39,648 nt of DNA from Chloroflexota bacterium (GTDB lineage: Bacteria; Chloroflexota; Limnocylindria; Limnocylindrales; CSP1-4): positions 49,566-89,213 of the forward strand of contig PMYK01000052.1 in assembly GCA_003171255.1 (NCBI GenBank), given 5' to 3'. How positions within the stretch are numbered: position 1 is the stretch's first letter; each line of letters starts with the position of its first letter. The notes under the pieces were generated by a model, which was given only the letters and a program-made list of their open reading frames with translations, was not told the origin of the DNA and ran no database searches. Position numbers and translations under genes: made by a program. Of the stretch, positions 7,872 through 14,795 are shown in pieces.

Positions 7872-8903
7872 CTAGCGTACCGCCGGGACGAGGGCGGGTT
7901 CGGTAATGCGAACCACGGCCTCCTTCATGAGCAGAGTCACCGTGTCGAGGCTGACGAAACCGGCGTCCTCGAGCCGGCGATCGATCGGCGATTCGTAGGT
8001 TCGGACCGGCGCCAGGACCCCGTTGTCGGGGCAGCTGCCGCCTCTCCCGATTCGCGCTCCCAGCAAGCCGAGCCCGAAGCTCACCAGCGGAGTCACGTCC
8101 GTCTCGGCCCGGGCCATGACCTTGAGATAGTGGGGCTGCTCTTCGCGGGCTACGCCAAGCTGGAGCAGTGCCTGAAGCTGGCTCGGGCCGTTGTCCAGCG
8201 ACATCTGGACGTAGGACTCCATCTCGGCAAATCGCAGGATGGGGGCGAGGCTGGAGCGCGGCACGCGCGAGTTGGAGCCCTGGCGCTCCCAGTCCGTCAG
8301 GCGGTACGACTCGAGTCGAGCCACCGGCTGGGGCGTCACGGTCGCATACAGACGGGCGAGGGGCAACGCGTCGAGCGGCTGGCATGGCCGTATCCCGGCG
8401 GCCCGCGTCTGGTCGTCCGACCAGGCCGGCGGCAGCGGCTGTTCCGTGCCACGGAAGAGCAGGCGTTCCTGGCCGTAGCGGGCGAAACCGGCCTGCATGA
8501 AAAGCTCGGGGTTGCCCTGGCCATCCGAACAGGCGACGTGGAAGCGGATCGCGCCGCGCTTCGCGCCATCGCGCAGGAGGTGCTGGACGAGACGGAAGCG
8601 AGTGTCGCCGGAGTCGCCCGAACCGATGCCATCGAGTTCCACGATGGTCCACTCGTCGCGCGAGGCGTCGCGCTCAACTCGAAGAAGGCCGGAGATGCGG
8701 CGCTCGTCCTCATAGATGAAGAGCAGGTCGTTCGGCCGAAACGCGCCGAGCGGAAGTCGGAAGAGGCTGAAGACACCGATCCGCGGGCGGCTCACCGGAA
8801 AGCCCAGCGAGCGCGCGTCGACGTGCTCCTGCTGGGAGAGCCGCGAAAGCTCACCCAGGGCGGCGAGATCGGTAAGACGGGCGAGGCGGACCCGGCCGCT
8901 CAC
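7872..8903 (-). CDS. GNAT-like acetyltransferase-fold protein
   Basis: The 343-residue product starts at GTG 8903. This start overlaps the pdxT stop codon as GTGA and follows GGGGGAGG; an upstream start would lie inside pdxT. The N-terminal half has the order of a GNAT domain: VRLARLTDLAALGELSRLSQ, then DLLFIYEDERRISGLLRVER, then ELDGIGSGDSGDTRFRLVQ and a helix with HLLRDGAKRGAIRFHVACSD, and finally ELFMQAGFARYGQERLLFRG. The second half is less conserved and might be a second, degenerate acetyltransferase fold. The acetyl-CoA loop (Q/RxxGxG/A) is not obvious, so enzymatic activity is uncertain. It is translationally coupled to pdxT, but a link to vitamin B6 is not implied by the sequence. Confidence 0.68.
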   Translation of the reverse strand: MSGRVRLARLTDLAALGELSRLSQQEHVDARSLGFPVSRPRIGVFSLFRLPLGAFRPNDLLFIYEDERRISGLLRVERDASRDEWTIVELDGIGSGDSGDTRFRLVQHLLRDGAKRGAIRFHVACSDGQGNPELFMQAGFARYGQERLLFRGTEQPLPPAWSDDQTRAAGIRPCQPLDALPLARLYATVTPQPVARLESYRLTDWERQGSNSRVPRSSLAPILRFAEMESYVQMSLDNGPSQLQALLQLGVAREEQPHYLKVMARAETDVTPLVSFGLGLLGARIGRGGSCPDNGVLAPVRTYESPIDRRLEDAGFVSLDTVTLLMKEAVVRITEPALVPAVR

Positions 8904-9535
8904 CTCGCCTCCCCCGGCGACCACGGCTCGTTCCCGGTTGCGGCCCCCTCATGCGGCTCCGCGTACGCGGCCGCCATCGTGGCCACGAGGCGATGGATGC
9001 GCGTCTCACCGGCGAGTTCCGGATGGAACGAGATGGCGATGACATTGCGCTGCCTCACTGCGACGACACGCTGGTCGGGCAGTCTCGCCAGAACCTCTAC
9101 CCCGGGTCCCACGCGTTCGATTATGGGGGCTCGGATGAATATCGCGTGGACCGGTCGGTCGCCCAGGATGGGCATCGGCAGCTCTGTCTCGAAGGAGTCG
9201 AGCTGGCGCCCGAAGGCGTTCCGCTCGACTGTCACATCGAGCAGCGGGAAGACGGGCTCCTCGCCTCCGGCGATCTCCTTGGCCACGACGATCATTCCGG
9301 CGCAGGTACCCAGTATCGGCGCGCCGGAGAGGGCCAGGGCCATGATTGGCTCGCGCAGGTTCCAGCGGGCCACGAGCTTGCGCATGGTCATGCTCTCGCC
9401 GCCCGGCAGGATCAGGCCGGAGAGGCCTTCGAGATCCTGAGGCAATCGGACCGCGACCGGCTCGACTCCGATCGACCGCAGCGTCTGAATATGCTCGATG
9501 ACGGCGCCGTGAAGCGCCAGTACGCCAATCTTCAC
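8900..9535 (-). CDS. pdxT: Pyridoxal 5'-phosphate synthase glutaminase subunit PdxT
   Basis: PdxT is the glutaminase of the deoxyxylulose-5-phosphate-independent vitamin B6 pathway; it hydrolyses glutamine and channels ammonia to PdxS. The 211-residue product is of family length and starts MKIGVLALHGAVIEHIQTL. The class I-type triad is intact: the nucleophile in GTCAGMIVVAK (Cys78) and His171/Glu173 in SFHPELAGETRIH. The oxyanion region LPGGESMTM is also conserved. It lies 45 bp downstream of pdxS on the same strand and overlaps the next gene by 4 bp, so pdxS-pdxT form an operon. Confidence 0.97.
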   Translation of the reverse strand: MKIGVLALHGAVIEHIQTLRSIGVEPVAVRLPQDLEGLSGLILPGGESMTMRKLVARWNLREPIMALALSGAPILGTCAGMIVVAKEIAGGEEPVFPLLDVTVERNAFGRQLDSFETELPMPILGDRPVHAIFIRAPIIERVGPGVEVLARLPDQRVVAVRQRNVIAISFHPELAGETRIHRLVATMAAAYAEPHEGAATGNEPWSPGEAR

Positions 9536-9580
9536 TTAGGCCCGCGTCCACCGTTTGCGCTTGCGTCCCGCTACGCCGGG

Positions 9581-10468
9581 CTACCAGCCTCGGACAGCCA
9601 GCCGCTCGGCCTCGGGGATCGTGACCGCGGCGATGCCACGCATCGGGCTGCCCAGACCCTTCGAGACCTCGGCGATGATCTTCGGGTTGTCGAAGTGGAG
9701 CGTGGCCTGAACGATCGCCTCGGCCGTCCTGGCAGGGTTCTCGCTCTTGAAGATGCCCGACCCCACGAAAACGCCCTCGGCGCCGAGCTGCATGGCCAGT
9801 GCCGCGTCTGCCGGGATGGCGATGCCGCCGGCGACGAAGTTGACCACCGGCAGCTTGCCCTCCGCCGCAACCTGCTTGACCAGGTCGTACGGAGCGTCCA
9901 TCTCCTTAGCCGCCACGAAGAGCTCGTCCTCTCGCATCGACTGCAGGCGTCGGATCTCCGAGAGCAGCGTCCTGATGTGACGAACCGCCTCGACGATATC
10001 GCCCGTGCCTGCCTCGCCCTTGGTGCGGATCATTGCCGCGCCTTCATTGATCCGGCGGAGCGCCTCACCGAGGTTTCGGCAGCCGCACACGAACGGCACC
10101 TTGAAAAGGTGCTTGTCGATGTGATTGACCTCGTCGGCAGGGGTGAGGACTTCGGACTCGTCGATGTAGTCGACGCCGAGCGCTTCGAGGACCTGCGCCT
10201 CGACGAAGTGGCCGATCCGCGCCTTGGCCATCACCGGGATGCTGACCGCGGCCATGATCCCCTCGATCATCAGTGGATCGCTCATCCGTGCCACGCCGCC
10301 TGCCGCCCGAATGTCGGACGGAACCCGCTCCAGTGCCATGACCGCACAGGCCCCGGCATCCTCGGCAATCTTGGCGTGCTCGGGGGTAACGACGTCCATG
10401 ATGACGCCGCCTTTCAGCATCTGGGCGAGCCCCTTCTTCGTGGCCCAGGTGGAGGTCTCGGCGGTCAT
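9581..10468 (-). CDS. pdxS: Pyridoxal 5'-phosphate synthase subunit PdxS
   Basis: PdxS builds pyridoxal 5'-phosphate from ribose 5-phosphate, glyceraldehyde 3-phosphate and ammonia supplied by PdxT. The 295-residue protein is of normal length and very well conserved. Asp25 ([13 protein letters not shown]), Lys82 ([15 protein letters not shown]) and Lys150 ([16 protein letters not shown]) are the catalytic residues, one position offset from B. subtilis Asp24, Lys81 and Lys149. The phosphate-binding segments [19 protein letters not shown] and [14 protein letters not shown] are intact. It heads the operon, with pdxT 45 bp downstream. A TATAAT box lies about 80 bp upstream of the ATG. Confidence 0.98.
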   Translation of the reverse strand: MTAETSTWATKKGLAQMLKGGVIMDVVTPEHAKIAEDAGACAVMALERVPSDIRAAGGVARMSDPLMIEGIMAAVSIPVMAKARIGHFVEAQVLEALGVDYIDESEVLTPADEVNHIDKHLFKVPFVCGCRNLGEALRRINEGAAMIRTKGEAGTGDIVEAVRHIRTLLSEIRRLQSMREDELFVAAKEMDAPYDLVKQVAAEGKLPVVNFVAGGIAIPADAALAMQLGAEGVFVGSGIFKSENPARTAEAIVQATLHFDNPKIIAEVSKGLGSPMRGIAAVTIPEAERLAVRGW

Positions 10469-10546
10469 TGGCGCGGTCCATTCCTTAGCTGCGGCGGGGG
10501 TGCGGGGCAGACGCAGATGACGCGAAAGGCACGCGCCCTGATTTCG

Positions 10547-10552
10547 ATTATA
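10547..10552 (-). promoter_or_regulatory. Putative -10 box of the pdxS operon (TATAAT)
   Basis: On the minus strand a perfect TATAAT lies 78 bases upstream of the pdxS ATG, giving a leader of about 70 nt. No good -35 at 16-18 bp spacing is seen, and TCGACA nearby is too close. The call rests on the -10 match and position only. Confidence 0.4.
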
Positions 10553-10576
10553 CCCGTCGAGGTTGTCGACCCCGTC

Positions 10577-10828
10577 TCATGGAGCCATCGGGGCGCTGCG
10601 TGGCCCGGTCGCGCCGGGCCGATCGGACTTGGCCGACCCGTCGGGTGACACCTCGGTAGGGTCCGTCCGGCCGCCGCGCGCCAGGGTCTGAGACGCCACC
10701 ATGATCACGCTGCCTTTCTCAAGGAGAACGATGATCGCGCCCGCGCCACGCCGATTCCTGACGTTCACCATGTCCGCAACGATCGCGGCAACTCTAAGCG
10801 TGGAGTCGGACATCTCCTCGACGGTCAA
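10577..10828 (-). CDS. Possible small protein upstream of pdxS, unknown function
   Basis: An 83-residue frame starting at TTG occupies most of the gap between pdxS and the VanZ-like gene. The first 50 residues are balanced and protein-like (STLRVAAIVADMVNVRNR, GAGAIIVLLEKGSVIMVA). The last 30 are Pro/Gly/Ser-rich and look like read-through. GAGGAG sits next to the in-frame ATG at 10813, too close to act as its ribosome-binding site. I do not recognise a family. It is on the same strand as pdxS and ends 109 bp upstream of it. Real or spurious status is unresolved. Confidence 0.3.
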   Translation of the reverse strand: MTVEEMSDSTLRVAAIVADMVNVRNRRGAGAIIVLLEKGSVIMVASQTLARGGRTDPTEVSPDGSAKSDRPGATGPRSAPMAP

Positions 10829-10989
10829 GGCCGAGTAGCCGCACGCCGGTTGGTCCTTCCGGCGGCCGCGATGTGTCGGAATGTGTACCTGACGGAAACC
10901 GCGCCCTAAGCAACGGCCCCATTCGAGCGCTCCGGCCGCGCTCGTGGCCGTGTCATGCTGGCGCCAAGTACTCGTGGAGGGGCGCTCGA

Positions 10990-11589
10990 ATGCGCATTAC
11001 CGACGGCTATCTCACGATGATCCCGAGTGTCGTCGCGCTTCTGCCGGCGATCCCGATCTACGTCTGGATCCTGCGCCGCGGAGCCGATCAGCGCTGGACG
11101 TTGATGGCTCTGCTGGCAGTCGCGCACCTGTCGCTCTTGGTTGCCCTGACCATCTTTCCGATTCCGATCTCGGGTCAGGATTACTACCGCCACACCCGGG
11201 GCATGAGTGAAGACAACATCGTTCCGTTCGCCACGATCCTCGGGCAACTCGGTCACCCCAGCCTGAGCAACGCCCGCCAGCTTTTCGGCAACGTCGTGGC
11301 CCTGACGCCGCTGGCTGTGTACGGCCCGGGCTTGTGGCCCGCGCTCCACGACTGGCGCCGCTTCGTGATCGTGGCGGTAGCCTTCGGCGCGGGGATAGAG
11401 TTGACGCAGTACGCCGGGTCGCTGCTGGAGGGCTTCACTTACCGCGTCACGGACGTCGACGACGCGATCATGAATGCCTCGGGAGCGGTCGCGGCCTTCT
11501 TCGTCTGGCGCCGCATCGAACCGCTGCCGCTGATCCAGCGCTGGCTCGATCCGGGGCCCGCGGCGACGATCGGGCCGGCTACGCGCTAG
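10990..11589 (+). CDS. VanZ-like membrane protein
   Basis: The 199-residue protein is taken from the ATG at 10990 because GGAGGGG lies about ten bases upstream; an earlier in-frame start gives a non-protein-like N-terminus. Four hydrophobic segments are visible: TMIPSVVALLPAIPIYVWIL, TLMALLAVAHLSLLVALTIF, LFGNVVALTPLAVY and VIVAVAFGAGIELTQY. The VanZ-family hallmarks are NIVPFATI, then NVVALTPLAVYGP, then GAGIELTQYAG and the terminal DVDDAIMNASGAVAAFF. VanZ itself gives low-level teicoplanin resistance, but most family members have unknown envelope-related roles, so resistance should not be assumed here. Confidence 0.86.
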   Translation: MRITDGYLTMIPSVVALLPAIPIYVWILRRGADQRWTLMALLAVAHLSLLVALTIFPIPISGQDYYRHTRGMSEDNIVPFATILGQLGHPSLSNARQLFGNVVALTPLAVYGPGLWPALHDWRRFVIVAVAFGAGIELTQYAGSLLEGFTYRVTDVDDAIMNASGAVAAFFVWRRIEPLPLIQRWLDPGPAATIGPATR

Positions 11590-11592
11590 ATT
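11587..11592 (+). promoter_or_regulatory. -10-like box (TAGATT) before the uracil-DNA glycosylase gene
   Basis: TAGATT overlaps the VanZ-like stop codon and ends seven bases before the ATG of the next gene. No Shine-Dalgarno precedes that ATG. This matches the leaderless pattern seen elsewhere in the window. Confidence 0.35.
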
Positions 11593-11599
11593 GGGCGGC

Positions 11600-12295
11600 A
11601 TGGCTGCCGACCCGTTCACCGAACTCACCGAGCTATCGGGCGAGGTGGTCGCCTGCCGGCGCTGCCCCAGGCTCGTCGAGTGGCGCGAGCGGGCGGCGCA
11701 GGAACCGCCGGCGCGCTTCGCTCTCGAGGAGTACTGGGCCAGGCCGCTGCCTGGCTTCGGCGACGCCCGGGCTCGAGTCCTCGTCGTGGGGCTCGCCCCC
11801 GCCGCCCACGGCGGCAATCGGACCGGTCGGCTGTTCACCGGCGACAGATCGGGCGACTTCCTGTTTGCCTCGCTCCATCGGACGGGGTTCGCCAACCAGC
11901 CCACCTCGATCGCCGTCGATGACAGCCTCTACTTGATGGACCTCTACCTGACCGCGGTCGTGCGCTGCGCCCCGCCCGACAACAAGCCGCTCCCCGAGGA
12001 GCGGGCCAACTGCCTGCCCTACCTGGTGCGGGAGATGCGGCTGCTGGCCGACCTGCGGGTCGTGGTGGCCCTTGGATCGTTCGCCTGGGACGGGGCGATC
12101 CGGGCCATGCGCGAACTGGGCCACCGCACGACGCCCAAACCCGTCTTCGGTCACCTGGCCGAGGATCATGTCGGGCCGCTCGCGCTCCTGGGCTCGTACC
12201 ACCCCAGCCAGCAGAACACGTTCACGGGCCGGCTCACGCCGCCGATGCTCGATGCGGCAATGCTCCGGGCGCGCGAACTGGCCGACCTCGACTGA
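11600..12295 (+). CDS. Family 5 (UDGb-type) uracil-DNA glycosylase
   Basis: The enzyme removes uracil (and often hypoxanthine or other deaminated bases) from DNA to start base-excision repair. The 231-residue protein has motif A as GLAPAAHGGNRTGRLFTGD, the family 5 form without a polar catalytic Asp/Asn at the usual position, and motif B as GSYHPSQQNTFTGRLTP. Four cysteines for a 4Fe-4S cluster are present: Cys19 and Cys22 in ACRRCPRL, one in VVRCAPPDNK and one in ERANCLPYLVRE. Length and motif order are standard. The ATG at 11600 is chosen over the upstream TTG. It follows the VanZ-like gene by 10 bp. Confidence 0.94.
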   Translation: MAADPFTELTELSGEVVACRRCPRLVEWRERAAQEPPARFALEEYWARPLPGFGDARARVLVVGLAPAAHGGNRTGRLFTGDRSGDFLFASLHRTGFANQPTSIAVDDSLYLMDLYLTAVVRCAPPDNKPLPEERANCLPYLVREMRLLADLRVVVALGSFAWDGAIRAMRELGHRTTPKPVFGHLAEDHVGPLALLGSYHPSQQNTFTGRLTPPMLDAAMLRARELADLD

Positions 12296-12358
12296 ACGAC
12301 AAGCCGGCGGCCGAGGTCGACCGGCGAGGCGGCGCAACCTCGACAAGGCCGGCGACCG

Positions 12359-12415
12359 ATGATGCTCGACCCGGCCGACCGGGTCGTCGAACTGCGCGAC
12401 GGGGCTCTCGTCTAG
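12359..12415 (+). pseudogene. Possible remnant of an ABC transporter ATPase C-terminus
   Basis: An in-frame stretch from ATG to TAG reads MMLDPADRVVELRDGALV. This resembles the end of LolD/MacB-type ATPases, where the switch region is followed by (A)DRVVxLRDGxIV and a stop. Just upstream, in another frame, is RNLDKAG, which recalls the D-loop segment GNLDxxxG. Together they could be a collapsed, frameshifted ATPase with the N-terminal 180 residues lost. The fragment is short, so chance similarity is possible. Confidence 0.35.
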
Positions 12416-12620
12416 CCAGTTTCACCGGAACACCGCCGGCACGGCGCCTTTCGAGTTGGCCCGACGGCGTATCTGTCGATCCGAGCCGCGATATTGGTCA
12501 AGACGTAGATCGGGTTCCACTTACGACCACGTCCGGTGGTAATCCGGAGAATTGCCGTTACGCCCGCGAGACGCTGCAGTGAGGTCCGGGCCGGTTCGTT
12601 CTCGCGCCCTCACCGCGCCG

Positions 12621-12626
12621 TAAGAT
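12621..12626 (+). promoter_or_regulatory. -10-like box (TAAGAT) before the orphan response regulator
   Basis: TAAGAT ends exactly six bases before the GTG start codon, and there is no Shine-Dalgarno. This suggests a leaderless message. The -35 region is not convincing. Confidence 0.45.
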
Positions 12627-12632
12627 GGCCCC

Positions 12633-13349
12633 GTGAGCGAAGCCCGACTGCTCCTCGTCGACGACGACCCGGTCCACCTCGAGGCCCTGGCCGAACGCCT
12701 GAGTGCTGATGGCTTCGACGTGACCCGGGCCGCAGGCGGCGCGGAGGCTCTCGAGCGTCTCGATGCGGCCTGGCCGGACCTCGTCATCCTCGATCTGATG
12801 ATGCCCGAGATGGACGGCCAGACCCTGGCCGCGCGGATCAAGAGCCGCGCCGACATCCCGATACTCGTCCTCTCGGCGGTGGCGGCGGCCGACAGCAAGG
12901 CAAACCTGATCGCCCACTTCGCCGAGGACTACGTCACCAAGCCGTATGACTACGGCGAGCTGGTGGCACGCATCCGCCGCGTTCTCCGCCGCCTGCAGGA
13001 CCAGATTCCGGTCGAGGAGCTGGCCCTTGGCGACCTGACGCTCGTGCCGCGCAAGCGCGAGGCAATCATCCGGGGCCGGCACGTCGCGCTCTCCCCGACT
13101 GAATCGCGCTTCCTCGCGACCCTGGCGGCGAGCATGCCAAAGGCCGTTTCGACGGACCAGCTGCTGCGCAAAGTCTGGGCCGATTCGGACGGCGCGGACC
13201 CAGCCTACGTCTGGGTGACCGTGCGCCGGCTCCGCCAGAAGCTCGAATTGGACGCCGACAACCCGCACCACCTGCTCACGGATCCGGCCGGGGGCTACCG
13301 GCTGGCCGCCTGGGAGCTCCGCGGGGGATCGACCCGGCCCAGACCGTAG
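12633..13349 (+). CDS. OmpR/PhoB-family response regulator (orphan)
   Basis: The 238-residue protein has a receiver domain (about 5-115) with acidic pocket LLLVDDDP, phospho-acceptor Asp54 in VILDLMMPEMDG, the switch Ser81 in LVLSAVA, and Lys103 in VTKPYDYGEL. A winged-helix DNA-binding domain follows (about 125-232), ending with VWVTVRRLRQKLELDADNP and GGYRLAAWE. No histidine kinase gene is adjacent. It is closely similar along its full length to the second regulator at 28805-29557, which does have a kinase, so the two are paralogues. The GTG start follows a TAAGAT box by six bases. Its targets are unknown. Confidence 0.93.
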   Translation: MSEARLLLVDDDPVHLEALAERLSADGFDVTRAAGGAEALERLDAAWPDLVILDLMMPEMDGQTLAARIKSRADIPILVLSAVAAADSKANLIAHFAEDYVTKPYDYGELVARIRRVLRRLQDQIPVEELALGDLTLVPRKREAIIRGRHVALSPTESRFLATLAASMPKAVSTDQLLRKVWADSDGADPAYVWVTVRRLRQKLELDADNPHHLLTDPAGGYRLAAWELRGGSTRPRP

Positions 13350-13554
13350 GTCGCGGCGCAACCACTCGATCGGGCAGGCTGGCGGCAGGACATTCCGCGA
13401 CAGTTGGCCAGCAATTCGTACCGACGGCGCTCAGAAGCACCGGTTCGCGGTTCGACAGGCACGACTACCACCCATCCGTTATGGTAGCTGCAAGGAGCGG
13501 CCCGTAGTCTCGTACACCTTGGACCAGGCACCGTCCGAATCCCGGGGAGCCCAG

Positions 13555-14193
13555 ATGAGACTAATCGGACAGCCACTGAGACGCCGCCGCAGCGACTCAC
13601 GCGGTCAGGCGCTCGTTGAGTTCGCCATGGTCATCACCATGTTTATCACCGTGGTTGTGGCCATCATCGAGTTCGCCTTCCTGTTCACTTCCTACGTGTC
13701 CCTCGGTTTCGCGAGTCACGACGCCTCCCAGATGGCCGCCACCTACGGCAACACGATCGGTGCCGACGCCGCGGTCCTCGAGCGCATTGACAATGACATC
13801 AATACTCCGGCCAACCCGACGCAGATCAAGTCGGTGGACATCTTCTGGGTTGACACGACAACCAAAGACGCCAAACCCGTCGCCGGAGCCGAGACCATCT
13901 ACAACTACGACGGCGGCAGCCACAAGTTCACGAAGCCGGACGGGACCGATATCTATCTGCCCTTCGTGCAGGCTTCGAACGGCTACCCTGAGGCGACCCG
14001 TTGCAATGTCAATCAGGCCGTCGGATGCCTGCCGACAGGCGCCATCGCTCACAGTACGGTCGACACCATTGCGGTGAAGATCACCTACCAGTACATCTGG
14101 ATCACGCCGTTTCCAAGACTGGTTCTGAACGGGTCCACCACAGGGCCGTTGATGACGTCGACCAACATGATGCGACTTGAGCCGGTGCTGTGA
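13555..14193 (+). CDS. TadE-like pilus assembly or pseudopilin protein
   Basis: The 212-residue product starts at the ATG at 13555, preceded by GGGGAG. A short basic N-terminus leads into the TadE signature RGQALVEFAMVITMFITVVV, continuing as a hydrophobic helix, AIIEFAFLFTSYVSLGFASH. The remainder is a predicted external domain with a Cys pair (RCNVNQAVGCLP). TadE proteins are minor pseudopilins or assembly factors of Flp/Tad pili, exported through the Tad system. The next gene overlaps the stop codon, and the third gene is TadG-like. No TadA, TadB/C or prepilin peptidase gene is nearby. Function as a surface or adhesion component is inferred. Confidence 0.86.
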   Translation: MRLIGQPLRRRRSDSRGQALVEFAMVITMFITVVVAIIEFAFLFTSYVSLGFASHDASQMAATYGNTIGADAAVLERIDNDINTPANPTQIKSVDIFWVDTTTKDAKPVAGAETIYNYDGGSHKFTKPDGTDIYLPFVQASNGYPEATRCNVNQAVGCLPTGAIAHSTVDTIAVKITYQYIWITPFPRLVLNGSTTGPLMTSTNMMRLEPVL

Positions 14194-14795
14194 TGCGTTT
14201 CTTCAGTCACCGGCGACAGCGCGGTCAAGCCCGGCGACAGCGCGGTCAGGCCCTTGTCGAGTTCACCATGATCGTCCCGATCATCTTGACGCTGGCAATG
14301 TCGATCGCCGAGTTTGGCGTCGCATTCGGCACGAACATGAGCATGATTGAAGCCACCCGGGAAGGGGCCCGGGTCGGCGCCATCCTTGTCGACGGCTCGA
14401 GCAGCCTCGGATGCCCGGGTTACGCCGGCTCTACCAATGTCGACCCGCAGATCATCGCCTCGGTTCAGCGTGTGGTCGAGTCTCCGGGGAGTGGCATCGC
14501 CAAGGACAAGATCGACTACATCCGAATCTATGCCTATTCCAACCCGGGCGTTTACAACGAATGGAGAACGGGCGGCACCGGCCTCCAAAAGATCTGTGGC
14601 GTTTATTTGGACTTCTACCAGTTCAGCAATGCGTGGGATGCGTCGACGCGAGACAACACGCTGCCTGTGGATTCCATCGGGGTGAGCATCCAATACCGCT
14701 ACCAGCTTTTCACGCCGTTGTCCGCGCTTACCGGTATGTTCGGCGTGGGTCAGATAACGATGGTTGACTCAACCGTGATGGCCTTCGAGCCGTGA
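14190..14795 (+). CDS. Second TadE-like protein
   Basis: This 201-residue protein begins at GTG 14190 (or ATG 14193), overlapping the previous stop codon. It has the TadE core RRQRGQALVEFTMIVPII, followed by LTLAMSIAEFGVAFGTNMSM and EATREGARVGAILVDGSS, which are typical of TadE/TadG heads. The RRQRGQA segment is encoded twice by a 21-bp tandem repeat, so the basic N-terminal tail is longer than in the first copy. A Cys pair in the external domain may form a disulphide. It follows the first TadE gene and precedes the TadG-like gene with GTGA overlap, so the three form an operon. Confidence 0.87.
   Translation: MMRFFSHRRQRGQARRQRGQALVEFTMIVPIILTLAMSIAEFGVAFGTNMSMIEATREGARVGAILVDGSSSLGCPGYAGSTNVDPQIIASVQRVVESPGSGIAKDKIDYIRIYAYSNPGVYNEWRTGGTGLQKICGVYLDFYQFSNAWDASTRDNTLPVDSIGVSIQYRYQLFTPLSALTGMFGVGQITMVDSTVMAFEP
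14211..14252 (+). repeat. Tandem 21-bp direct repeat inside the second TadE gene
   Basis: Copy 1 spans 14211-14231 and copy 2 spans 14232-14252; they differ at one of 21 positions. Because 21 is a multiple of three the frame is kept, and each copy encodes RRQRGQA. It looks like a recent slippage duplication. Confidence 0.9.

Larger units (their letters stand above)
12296..12632. other. Intergenic region with possible ABC ATPase remnant
   Basis: No intact gene fits between the uracil-DNA glycosylase stop and the response regulator. The first 120 bp contain a fragment resembling an ABC ATPase C-terminus (listed separately). The remaining 215 bp have no recognisable element apart from the box at the regulator start. 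Confidence 0.6.

Noticed and set aside
7119-9440. 773-codon open frame on the plus strand
   Set aside because: It lies antisense to the R3H ATPase, GNAT-like and pdxT genes; translation is His/Arg/Ala-rich and shows no motif, so it is a GC-rich shadow frame.
8951-10648. 565-codon open frame on the plus strand
   Set aside because: It is antisense to pdxS and pdxT, which are certain; no domain is visible.
10990-11589. Glycopeptide resistance function for the VanZ-like gene
   Set aside because: The family has many members of unrelated or unknown function, and no vanHAX-type genes are nearby.
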